Positions 37,519 through 45,401 of a stretch of DNA of 64,000 nucleotides are shown here, piece after piece. Within the stretch, counting starts at the first letter, position 1. The number at the start of each line of letters is the position of its first letter. The position numbers and the translations under genes are program-made. Source of the DNA: Vibrio sp. qd031. GTDB lineage: Bacteria; Pseudomonadota; Gammaproteobacteria; Enterobacterales; Vibrionaceae. The notes beneath the pieces are model-generated. The model saw only the letters and a program-made list of their open reading frames with translations. It did no database searches and had not been told where the DNA came from. The stretch is from the NCBI RefSeq assembly GCF_002100145.1, contig NZ_JXQD01000002.1, forward strand, positions 244,061-308,060. Direction: 5' to 3'.

Positions 37519-38499
37519 ATGTCTCTACCAATTATTGATATCTCCCCCCTGTCTTCTGATGATCGTAAGCAGTGGCAGCCTGTTATAGAGCAGATTAACA
37601 ACGCTTGTCGAGAGCTCGGATTTTTTTACGTCACAGGGCACGGAATTCCTCAGCAGCAATTTGACCACATTGAGTCAATGGCCAGTTCGCTGTTTAGTTT
37701 GCCAATACACGACAAGCAGGCTATCTCCATAGAATTAAGCAATAATCACCGCGGCTGGGGGCGCCTTAGCGCAGAAAAACTTGATCCAGCTGGTGAGCTT
37801 GACTGCAAAGAATCGTTCGATATGGCGTTGGACCTTTCCCCTTTTCACTCACAAGTTGCTCGCTGCCCACAGTTATACGGCCCTAATCAATATCCCGATA
37901 TTTCGGGTTTTACACAAGCGGTGAACCAGCATTACTCACTGACTTTAGATGTTGGGCTTAGATTACTAAAGGCAATGGCTTTGGCGCTGAATGAGCCTGA
38001 AGATCGCTTTACGCGTCATTTTAATCTACCCGTGTCGGTGTTGCGTATGCTCCACTACCCCAGTCAAACCGACACGACCAATGGTGCAGGCGCTCATAGC
38101 GACTACGGCTGCATTACCTTATTGTATCAAGACAACAGTGGAGGCTTACAAGTACTCAATAAACAAGATGAATGGATGGACGCGCCGCCCGTTGCTGGAA
38201 GCTTTGTGGTGAACATAGGAGACTTAATGCAGCGGTGGACCAACGATCTCTATCGCTCAACAAAGCACAGGGTAACCAGTCCAACATCAGGTGCTAGTCG
38301 ATTCTCAATGCCGTTTTTTGTCGAACCCGACTTTGACACACCTGTCACCACCTTAAAATCATGTTTAGAAGAAACCTATGGGCTCGGTGGGTATCCACTC
38401 ATTACCGCGGGCGACTGGATACTTTCTCGATTTGAGGACACATATTCTTATCGTAAAGACGAAGAGGCAGTTGAGGCAATCACTGCTAATGATGTGTAA
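37519..38499 (+). CDS. 2-oxoglutarate/Fe(II) dioxygenase, isopenicillin N synthase-like family (second)
   Basis: 326 aa. LPIIDISPLSSDDRKQW start, FFYVTGHGIPQ, metal ligands in GAHSDYGCITLLYQD and STKHRVTS, and RxS in SRFSMPFFVEPD. It resembles the first dioxygenase in layout but is clearly diverged. The 138-bp gap before it lacks the riboswitch motif, so it may rely on read-through. Two such enzymes suggest two successive oxidations or two substrates. Confidence 0.88.
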   Translation: MSLPIIDISPLSSDDRKQWQPVIEQINNACRELGFFYVTGHGIPQQQFDHIESMASSLFSLPIHDKQAISIELSNNHRGWGRLSAEKLDPAGELDCKESFDMALDLSPFHSQVARCPQLYGPNQYPDISGFTQAVNQHYSLTLDVGLRLLKAMALALNEPEDRFTRHFNLPVSVLRMLHYPSQTDTTNGAGAHSDYGCITLLYQDNSGGLQVLNKQDEWMDAPPVAGSFVVNIGDLMQRWTNDLYRSTKHRVTSPTSGASRFSMPFFVEPDFDTPVTTLKSCLEETYGLGGYPLITAGDWILSRFEDTYSYRKDEEAVEAITANDV

Positions 38500-38526
38500 C
38501 TAAGATAGGTCTCTATCCAGAGCATT

Positions 38527-38572
38527 CATTATGCCTGTAACTCACTATTGAGTTACAGGCATAATGCGTTTT
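38527..38572. terminator. Bidirectional terminator, 17-bp perfect stem
   Basis: Bases 38527-38543 pair perfectly with 38550-38566 around a six-base loop, then GTTTTA. It separates the convergent dioxygenase and DMT transporter genes. Confidence 0.85.
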
Positions 38573-38633
38573 AGACAAAGCGCGTTACAGGTATAGTATA
38601 GGGCCAAAAGCGTAGCCGCTAAATCGTAAACAG

Positions 38634-39503
38634 CTATTGTACAATAGCTTGTTGAGAGGACCTTTGCTTAACTTTTGCGTGTACCACAAGGGCCAGCAAT
38701 ATAATCACACCACCAATACTCAGTCGAAGCAGATCTTCTTCGCGATTCCAAATAGCGACATTTACAATCAAGCCAGCAGGGATCAGAGCGTTATTCATAA
38801 TGGCTAAATAACCTGCATCTACTTGGCTTGCACCTCTATTCCATAAAAAATACCCAAGCCCAGAAGCCACAATACCCAACCACAACAACACTCCAATTTG
38901 CACCGAGCCTGTAGGCAGTTCAGCTTTACCCCATATCATCCATGCTATTATCGCAACCATCATGGCACCAATATAAAACCAGCCAAAAATGTCACGCTGA
39001 TTTAAGTTGGGTCTCGATTTTTTAAAGTGCTTATAGGCGACCTGTCCAAAGGCAAAACAAAGGTTGGAGCACTGAACGACTAAAAAGCCTAATAAGAAGT
39101 TTTGGCTAAGGCTGTCATAACGGATCACTAGCGCCCCAAACACGGCTATCAGCGCACTGAGTAAATACCAAGGGTTAAACTGTCGATTCAACGCATCGTT
39201 AATTAACGTCACGTAAATTGGCGTAAACACCGTAAACACCAGCACTTCGGGAACCGTAAGCAGTAAAAAAGACTGATAGTAAAAAATGTACATCAGCCCT
39301 AGCTGTACGCCACCAATCACCAGCAACTGCGTAATCTCACTGCGGCTCAAGCGTGAGGGCCGTAAAAAGGGTAAAAACACCAACGCGGCAAGGGCGACAC
39401 GCACCAATACCGACACATAAGAGTCCACCTGACCCGCTAAATAGACTCCAATCAAACTAAAAGAAAGCGACCAAAGTAAGGTGGTAAAAACTAAATAACC
39501 CAA
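38634..39503 (-). CDS. DMT superfamily transporter (EamA)
   Basis: About 289 aa with ten membrane helices in two EamA repeats. The frame extends upstream to 39644 but that part overlaps the DUF6314 gene and is not hydrophobic. The membrane part begins right after the DUF6314 stop, and a TTG at 39503 with AAGGAG 10 bases before is the best in-frame start. An ATG nearer to that AAGGAG is out of frame and gives only 17 codons. Substrate unknown; the fold exports metabolites or amino acids. Confidence 0.85.
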   Translation of the reverse strand: MGYLVFTTLLWSLSFSLIGVYLAGQVDSYVSVLVRVALAALVFLPFLRPSRLSRSEITQLLVIGGVQLGLMYIFYYQSFLLLTVPEVLVFTVFTPIYVTLINDALNRQFNPWYLLSALIAVFGALVIRYDSLSQNFLLGFLVVQCSNLCFAFGQVAYKHFKKSRPNLNQRDIFGWFYIGAMMVAIIAWMIWGKAELPTGSVQIGVLLWLGIVASGLGYFLWNRGASQVDAGYLAIMNNALIPAGLIVNVAIWNREEDLLRLSIGGVIILLALVVHAKVKQRSSQQAIVQ

Positions 39504-39510
39504 AATCCAT

Positions 39511-40023
39511 TTACTCCTTGTAAATATAATGTAGATGTTCGTCCTTACGCGGACCGGTAATTTGCCAGATAAACTCAAGCTGGCCTTCAACGAGCGATAC
39601 AGAGCCACTATACAGGTCATCACCGCATAGATGAGAGGCTTCACTCACCCACTGATTTGTTGAGGGTTGTGGAATAAGATCAAACAGCTCGACTTGATTA
39701 TCCCTGCCAAAACGGCTGTGAAATAGACGGACCCGCCCATCATCGATACGCTGCCAAATGAACTCATTGTTAGTGTCGAGGCGATATTGATTTGCGGCCA
39801 ACACAAAGGTCCCCGACTCGTGAAAATAAAGCTTTTCACCCGCACTATTCTCCGATTCACGAGGATAACTTGTTGTTACGTCTCCTTCTCCCGTGCCTTT
39901 CCAACCCATAACAGACTCTGGCCCAGGTGTAGAGACATAGTAGTAGTGTTTTATGTGCTGAAGATGTTGCCAGAGATTAAACATTGCGCGAGATGACGTA
40001 GTAAAAAGCCAATTGTGAACCAA
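39511..40023 (-). CDS. DUF6314 family protein
   Basis: 170 aa. The motif pattern fits DUF6314: GWKGTGEGDVTTS, LYFHESGTF, RRIDDGRVRLFHSRFG-like core, SHLCGDDLYSGSV and WQITGPRKDEHLHYIYKE. Function unknown; the barrel-like core with conserved His/Cys is cytoplasmic. It is directly followed by the DMT transporter, with which it likely forms an operon. Start at 40023 is uncertain; an ATG at 39984 (MFNLWQHL) fits the family start as well. Confidence 0.8.
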   Translation of the reverse strand: MVHNWLFTTSSRAMFNLWQHLQHIKHYYYVSTPGPESVMGWKGTGEGDVTTSYPRESENSAGEKLYFHESGTFVLAANQYRLDTNNEFIWQRIDDGRVRLFHSRFGRDNQVELFDLIPQPSTNQWVSEASHLCGDDLYSGSVSLVEGQLEFIWQITGPRKDEHLHYIYKE

Positions 40024-40627
40024 TTTGATGGTTTTTCCTAATGTATTTCACTCTGTTGTTCAGTTAAGCCGAATAAATGGAAAGCTAGCTTTGTTGTAGT
40101 GGAAAGCTAATTCAGTACAGGATAAATCTCATGCCTTTATCCAGTGAGTTTATATTCTCGCGTGCAACGTCAGTCAAACCCAACCCACACAATTTATGAT
40201 TGGTTTGCTTATTTACCAAATTAGGCTTTCCCAAAGACAATGCTTAGATTACTCAGCGAACAATAGCGTATCACCGTACGATAACGCCTACTCAAACAAA
40301 GAGCCGAATAAGTTAATGCTCTATCAGAAATCAGATTTGAATCGCGGCATCCACTGTTTTTATATGGACAAAAAATCACCGATTTTGCAACCGCAGTCAC
40401 TAACTCTTTAGAGGTATCCTTGATGTGAATCAATGAATCAAACGTCAGCTAAAATCCGCTCTTATCATCAATATTTAATGAGCCTATATTTACATTAGCA
40501 AATGCTTAAATACAAAGTTATAGAGAAAGCATGCATTGTTTGCCTGAGCAATGAATAAGAAAAACGCACATGTCGCGGCAACACTGCCTCAAATTGATAA
40601 TGGAAAAATCTTTAGTAGGTATGCTTT
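40024..40627. other. 604-bp intergenic region upstream of the octaheme operon
   Basis: No convincing gene; the short frames at 40196-40433 on both strands lack start signals and known features. It contains a perfect FNR site at 40420-40433. The rest is AT-rich. Confidence 0.6.
40420..40433. promoter_or_regulatory. FNR site for the octaheme cytochrome operon
   Basis: TTGATGTGAATCAA matches TTGAT-N4-ATCAA at all ten defined bases. It is about 200 bp before the cytochrome start, so an activated promoter would begin near 40470. Confidence 0.75.
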
Positions 40628-42259
40628 ATGGATAGATTAGTGTTTTTGATACTTGGCCTAAGTTCGTTGTGCACAGTTAATGTGCTTGCAAGTGACGACG
40701 CGACGAATGCAATGCCAGTCAGCGAACATGTGCAAACCATCGCGAGCACCGCCAATCACGCGATGTTTGACTCTCTGAGTCAAGAGTTCGATTACGCCCC
40801 TGATGTCACCGAAGCCTGTCTCGAATGCCATACCGAAGCCTCAAAACAGATGCATGAGACATTCCATTGGAACTGGGCCAAAGAAGTCGACGACAAGATG
40901 GTGGGTAAAGGTGAAAATGCGTTTAACAACTACTGCGTATCCGCCAGAGGGAATCAAAGCTGCACTCAATGTCATACCGGTTATGGCTGGCGAAATGACG
41001 ACTTTGAGTTTGACGCAGAAGAAAACGTCGACTGCTTGGTTTGCCATGACACCACAGGCACGTACAAAAAATCGGCAGCATCGTCTGGTCACCCGTACTA
41101 CGAAGATACTGTTGTTGGCGGCACAGTTCAGAAGGCGGTCGATTTAGCTTTTGTCGCACAAAATGTTGGCAGCCCAAATAGAGACAACTGCTTAGCCTGT
41201 CACGCTCTTGGTGGCGGTGGTAATGGCGTAAAACATGGTGATACCGATTTATCTTTGATTGATCCTAGTTTTGAACTCGATGTACACATGAGTCCAGACA
41301 AGCTCGACTTTGCGTGTCAGGACTGTCACACCACCAACGACCATCGAATCTCTGGCCGTTATAACGATCGTGCAGCATTTATTGATCACGAATTGGATAT
41401 GGGTCAACAAGAACGTATCGGCAACAACGTCTCATGTGAAAGCTGTCATGGGCCTACGCCACATAATACTCGAGCCATCGACAATCACACCGCAAAAGTC
41501 GCTTGTACATCCTGTCACGTTCCTGAAATGGCCCGCGGCCCATACTTGACCAAGCTATCTTGGGACTGGTCAACAGCAGGCGATTTAAAAGATGGTAAGC
41601 CTTATGTTATTGATGAAGTGTTTGATGGCGTAGAGCATCATGCATATGTCAGCAAAAAAGGCACATTTACTTGGGGTAAAAATGTTGTACCAGAATACCG
41701 TTGGTACAAAGGTGAACTCAAGCAAATGACCTTCCAAGATACCTTTGACCCAACAAACGCCCCTATCTCGATCAATCCTCCAAGCGGAGATTACAACGAT
41801 CCCGATGCGCGTATATGGCCATTTAAGATCCATCAGGGTAAACAGCCGTTCGATACCGAGAACAACACCATGCTCCCAATCAAACTGTATGGCCGAGAAG
41901 GAAGCGGTGCATTTTGGACTGAGTTTGATTGGCCAAAAGCATTGCAAGCGGGTGCTGAGTTAAACCAAGTGGACTTTAGTGGTCACTATGACTTTGTCGA
42001 AACCCTAGGGTATTGGCCCATCAAACACATGGTTGCACCGGCTGAAGACTCGGTTGACTGTGCACAATGCCATAGCCAGCAAAGTCGTCTTGAAGGGCTA
42101 AATGATTTCTACCTCGTTGGGCGCGATAGAAGTGGATTTGTGGAGTGGTTTGGTGTGCTTGCTATTGGCGGCGGCCTTTTTGGTATTGCTATCCATATTT
42201 TGCTTCGCTTGGTGACCATTTCACGCCGTAAAAAAGCGCGCAACGAAATAGGGCTATAA
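40628..42259 (+). CDS. Octaheme c-type cytochrome, tetrathionate reductase (OTR) family
   Basis: 543 aa with a signal peptide (VFLILGLSSLCTVNVLA) and eight CxxCH heme motifs: CLECH, CTQCH, CLVCH, CLACH, CQDCH, CESCH, CTSCH, CAQCH. The size and heme number match Shewanella octaheme tetrathionate reductase, which in vitro also reduces nitrite and hydroxylamine. A C-terminal membrane helix (FGVLAIGGGLFGIAIHILL) with a basic tail anchors it in the inner membrane facing the periplasm. The next gene encodes a cytochrome b that probably passes electrons from quinol. A perfect FNR site upstream suggests anaerobic expression. Confidence 0.88.
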   Translation: MDRLVFLILGLSSLCTVNVLASDDATNAMPVSEHVQTIASTANHAMFDSLSQEFDYAPDVTEACLECHTEASKQMHETFHWNWAKEVDDKMVGKGENAFNNYCVSARGNQSCTQCHTGYGWRNDDFEFDAEENVDCLVCHDTTGTYKKSAASSGHPYYEDTVVGGTVQKAVDLAFVAQNVGSPNRDNCLACHALGGGGNGVKHGDTDLSLIDPSFELDVHMSPDKLDFACQDCHTTNDHRISGRYNDRAAFIDHELDMGQQERIGNNVSCESCHGPTPHNTRAIDNHTAKVACTSCHVPEMARGPYLTKLSWDWSTAGDLKDGKPYVIDEVFDGVEHHAYVSKKGTFTWGKNVVPEYRWYKGELKQMTFQDTFDPTNAPISINPPSGDYNDPDARIWPFKIHQGKQPFDTENNTMLPIKLYGREGSGAFWTEFDWPKALQAGAELNQVDFSGHYDFVETLGYWPIKHMVAPAEDSVDCAQCHSQQSRLEGLNDFYLVGRDRSGFVEWFGVLAIGGGLFGIAIHILLRLVTISRRKKARNEIGL

Positions 42260-42269
42260 GGGGAATTTC

Positions 42270-42854
42270 ATGAGTAAATCAGCCGTACTTTTTAAACGCT
42301 TTGAACGCTTATGGCATTGGCTGCAAGCACTGTTGGTGTTGCTGCTTATCGTAACAGGACTTGAGCTGCACGGCTCCATAACTCTGTTTGGTTGGGGCGA
42401 GTCTTCTTCGCTCCATCACTGGGCAGGATTTATATGGGGGGCACTGGTGGTGATGATTTTTACTTGGATCTTTACCACAGATGCATGGCGACAATTTATT
42501 CCTAAGCGCCAAGGGATCGATTCTGTCATTCAGTTCTATCTGTTTGGCATTTTTAAAGGTGACCCTCACCCGCACCAAATGACACCAAAAGACAAATTCA
42601 ACCCTTTGCAGCGTCTCGCCTACATCTTAGTGCTGTTTGGATTAGTGCCATTACAAATTTTATCCGGTCTCGCGTTGTTCTTTTATCCCGAGCTTAGAGC
42701 GAACGGCATACTAAGCAGCGTCGAGTTTATTGCGGTTTTGCATACCTTTTGTGCGTACAGCGTGATTGCGTTTTTGATTGTCCATCTCTATTTGATCACG
42801 CTAGGTAAAAAACTCACAAGCCATATGAAAGCGATGATCACCGGAAAAGAATAA
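42270..42854 (+). CDS. Cytochrome b561-like membrane subunit
   Basis: 194 aa with four membrane helices; His residues are placed as in Ni/Fe-hydrogenase-type b cytochromes (RFERLWHWLQALLVLLLIVTG; LHHWAGFIWG; LHTFCAYSVIAFLIVHLYLI). It likely oxidises quinol and feeds the octaheme cytochrome. It begins 10 bp after that gene with GGGGAATTTC before the ATG. Confidence 0.88.
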   Translation: MSKSAVLFKRFERLWHWLQALLVLLLIVTGLELHGSITLFGWGESSSLHHWAGFIWGALVVMIFTWIFTTDAWRQFIPKRQGIDSVIQFYLFGIFKGDPHPHQMTPKDKFNPLQRLAYILVLFGLVPLQILSGLALFFYPELRANGILSSVEFIAVLHTFCAYSVIAFLIVHLYLITLGKKLTSHMKAMITGKE

Positions 42855-42889
42855 TGAGTTTAGTCACAAAGAAATAAGAGGAAAGGTTT

Positions 42890-43216
42890 ATGAAAAAGCT
42901 ACTAGCTGGAATAGCGCTCACGCTATGCACGTTTGGTGCTCAAGCGGATGCCGCAAAAGGCCAAGAGGCCTATCTTGAGTACTTAAGGCCTCTATTTGGA
43001 TACAACGGTCAAGAGTTTGCGAGCCTGCACTTGAAAGTTGAGTGGAAGCGTTTCTTTAAAAAGGACGCCGAGCGTTTTATCAAAAAATTTAGTGACAAAC
43101 ACCCACAAGCACAAGAATTTTTGAACAGCGACCAGTTCCAAGAAATAGCGCCAGATATAGCAGATTTCGCCATGAAATACGCCGCAGACAGTGGTGAGTT
43201 GGCAGCCTGTGACTAA
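42890..43216 (+). CDS. Small exported cytochrome-like protein without a heme motif
   Basis: 108 aa with a signal peptide (LLAGIALTLCTFGAQADA). The body AAKGQEAYLEYLRPLFGYNGQEFASLHLKVEW resembles small monoheme cytochromes found beside octaheme reductases, but the place of CxxCH is taken by YLRPLFGY and no heme motif remains. The only Cys in the mature part is near the end (LAACD). It may be a structural subunit. Family assignment is tentative. Confidence 0.7.
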   Translation: MKKLLAGIALTLCTFGAQADAAKGQEAYLEYLRPLFGYNGQEFASLHLKVEWKRFFKKDAERFIKKFSDKHPQAQEFLNSDQFQEIAPDIADFAMKYAADSGELAACD

Positions 43217-43254
43217 GTAACAGCGCCACATTTAGTAACACAAGGAAGATCACT

Positions 43255-44565
43255 ATGTTAACTCTAAATCGCACCATCGGTGTGTTGCTTTCAGCGTCAC
43301 TATTGACCATTTCTATGGTCAGTAATGCCGCGGAAGAAATCACCGGTAAGATCCAATCTATCGTTTATTCATCCAAAGTGATTCAGTACCTGAACCCCGC
43401 TACTAAAGAGGTTCAAGTACTCAAGTACAGTGATGAAACAACCTTACTCGAAGCCAGTTCGTTTAAAGAGCTAACGGTCAATACTAAGTTTAAGGCCATC
43501 CTCAACCAAGACAACGTCGCCACCCAAATCAAACGTGTGTTAGTAAAACTTCCTGATGAACAAATCATAGAGACTGACACCTTGGCCGATTTACTCGATG
43601 ACGGCGAAACGGTGTTTATTGGTGATGCCCGTCCAACCTCAGTATATGACGTTGGCCATATCCCCACGTCTATTGCGACGCCTGCCGACAAGTTGGCTGC
43701 CAACTTACAGTGGCTACCAAAAGACAAAGATACTTTAGTCGTATTCTATTGTGGTGGAGTCACCTGCCCTCTTAGCCCCAAAGCACTCAAAATAGCTACT
43801 GCTGAAGGCTATACCAATGTTAAAGCGTACGTTGAAGGCTACCCTGCATGGAAAGGCGACGTCTACCCAACCCATGTCAATCAAACTTGGCTTGAAAGCA
43901 ACCTAGACATTCACCACGTTATCTTAGATGTGCGCGAAAATCCGACTGCAAGCGTTCAAGGTGCAGTCCACATGCCGGTGAAACAACTGGCTGATCAGCA
44001 CGAGACGTGGAACAGTGAAAAGTTTGACGTGTCAAAACGATTGCTGCTAGGCCTTCGCGACAAAAAAGCGCCGATCACCATCATCGCTGACACTAACGAC
44101 GCAGACGAGGCCATTGAAGCCTACGAAATCTTATCGTTTTGGAAATACAGTAATGTCTCTATCCTAAATGGCGGATTTGAACAATGGTCTATCGCCAAAC
44201 GTCCAACATCGACAGACGGCCTAGCCACCACATTGGTCTACGAGAAAAAACTACTGCCAGGGGCAGTAGAAGAGCAGGTTTTTGTAACGGCTGCAAAAAC
44301 AGGGAACGCCACAATCATTGACGTTCGCAACCCAGACGAAGTCGCAACAGGTCATCTAGAGCACTCCATCAACATTCCTCTAGCTGATCTCGACCAGCAG
44401 TTAAATAAAGTGCCCAAAGATCAACTTGTAATACTGCACTGCGCTGCTGGCGCAAGAGCTTCACTGGGTTATACCCTACTCACAAAAAATGGTTACACCA
44501 ACGTCAAATACTTAAATGACTCGTTCAAAGGTGTCGTCACTGATAACAAAATACCATTAATCTAG
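43255..44565 (+). CDS. Periplasmic protein with three rhodanese domains
   Basis: 436 aa. Signal peptide, a ~75-aa N-terminal domain (GKIQSIVYSSKVIQYLNPATKEV), then three rhodanese-like domains. Domain 1 has an active-site-type Cys (VFYCGGVTCPLS), domain 2 lacks it (TIIADTNDADEA), and domain 3 has HCAAGARAS. Active domains could move sulfane sulfur from thiosulfate or tetrathionate products, which suits the octaheme operon. It follows the previous gene by 38 bp. Confidence 0.85.
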   Translation: MLTLNRTIGVLLSASLLTISMVSNAAEEITGKIQSIVYSSKVIQYLNPATKEVQVLKYSDETTLLEASSFKELTVNTKFKAILNQDNVATQIKRVLVKLPDEQIIETDTLADLLDDGETVFIGDARPTSVYDVGHIPTSIATPADKLAANLQWLPKDKDTLVVFYCGGVTCPLSPKALKIATAEGYTNVKAYVEGYPAWKGDVYPTHVNQTWLESNLDIHHVILDVRENPTASVQGAVHMPVKQLADQHETWNSEKFDVSKRLLLGLRDKKAPITIIADTNDADEAIEAYEILSFWKYSNVSILNGGFEQWSIAKRPTSTDGLATTLVYEKKLLPGAVEEQVFVTAAKTGNATIIDVRNPDEVATGHLEHSINIPLADLDQQLNKVPKDQLVILHCAAGARASLGYTLLTKNGYTNVKYLNDSFKGVVTDNKIPLI

Positions 44566-44627
44566 CTACTGAAAACGCCGATTGTAAACTCGTAACCAGT
44601 TAAGCGTCACGCTCCGATAATGTAAGA

Positions 44628-44662
44628 AGACCTCTCTGTCACATAGCGAGGTCTCTTTTTTC
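44628..44662 (+). terminator. Terminator of the octaheme operon
   Basis: AGACCTC (44628-44634) pairs with GAGGTCT (44648-44654), followed by CTTTTTT. Confidence 0.88.
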
Positions 44663-44670
44663 AGTCAACG

Positions 44671-44742
44671 ATGAAAGAACTTCGCGATTTAGATTTAAAT
44701 CTGCTGAGGCTACTGCAAGTATGTATCTCAACTCAACCATAG
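44671..44742 (+). pseudogene. LysR-family gene remnant
   Basis: ATG followed by MKELRDLDLNLLRLLQVCIS, a typical LysR N-terminus, then a stop after 23 codons. No HTH continuation is found in frame. It follows the terminator of the rhodanese gene. Confidence 0.7.
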
Positions 44743-45141
44743 CGGCCAAATGACGAGCAGCCATAGGTTTACTCACTTTAGCAACCTTATGGTTTAGAGA
44801 AGTATTGATCCCCCAAGAAAATCACCATCAAGCATTCTGTAGAGCAACCTTGTTTGCCAATGACGGGCGCACCGAAAAGGCATTGAGTTTCTCCCCTTCA
44901 ATCGAACTGTAGTGAACGATATTGGCTAGCAAGGTATCAGCATGCTCTATTGCTGATCGTGAGACTGGCTTGTGATCTCGCGAAGCAGAATCCCCTGATT
45001 TAGCCGAGTTTTCCTAAGTAACGGTTCCTATCCCATTGCAAATCGGGCCAGTTAGGGGGTTCCAAAATCCACATAGCAGCTCCTTGATAACAAAAACAGA
45101 ATATACATTACATTTTCACTAGATATAACGGTGTTTGCTCA

Positions 45142-45366
45142 TCATGACCGAATGACTAGCACAAGGTTTTGACAAGACATTTTGTAATCAGAATCCACAA
45201 TACTGACGTCAATGCGTTCACTTTTTTCGCAGTATTACAGTCTCGTATTGGGCTTGTTCTAGAGTTTTTCGGTTGATTGCGATGAATTGTTCTTAAGCGA
45301 CCTATCACACCCCTGTGGCTTACCCGAAGCTAACAGGGAAAATTTAGGTCGCCACAGGGTAAATTA
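45142..45366 (+). repeat. Structured repeat R1
   Basis: Diverged direct copy of R2 (63138-63367). Shared blocks include TGACCGAATGA near the start, ACAATACTGACG, ACAGTCTCG, CGAAGCTA and GGGAAA. At the 3' end helix A (45297-45304 with 45345-45352, 8 bp) and helix B (45311-45318 with 45352-45359, 8 bp) interleave as a pseudoknot. AATACTG and CAGTATT form a further stem. Helix B's left strand can also pair with ACAGGG at 45333-45338. Confidence 0.7.
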
Positions 45367-45401
45367 ATTTAGTCCATCTAGCTCCACAACAAAACACTTT
45401 G

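Larger units (their letters stand above)
44566..45401. other. 836-bp region with a gene remnant and structured repeat R1
   Basis: It contains the operon terminator, a truncated LysR start (44671-44742), a stretch reading LFANDGRTEKALSFSPSIEL in another frame (about 44844-44912) that may be more of the same decayed gene, and repeat R1 at 45142-45366. No intact gene is seen. Confidence 0.65.

Noticed and set aside
45142..45366. R1/R2 as integron attC (VCR) sites
   Set aside because: No RYYYAAC / GTTRRRY core sites at the ends, and no cassette-like ORFs or integrase nearby.
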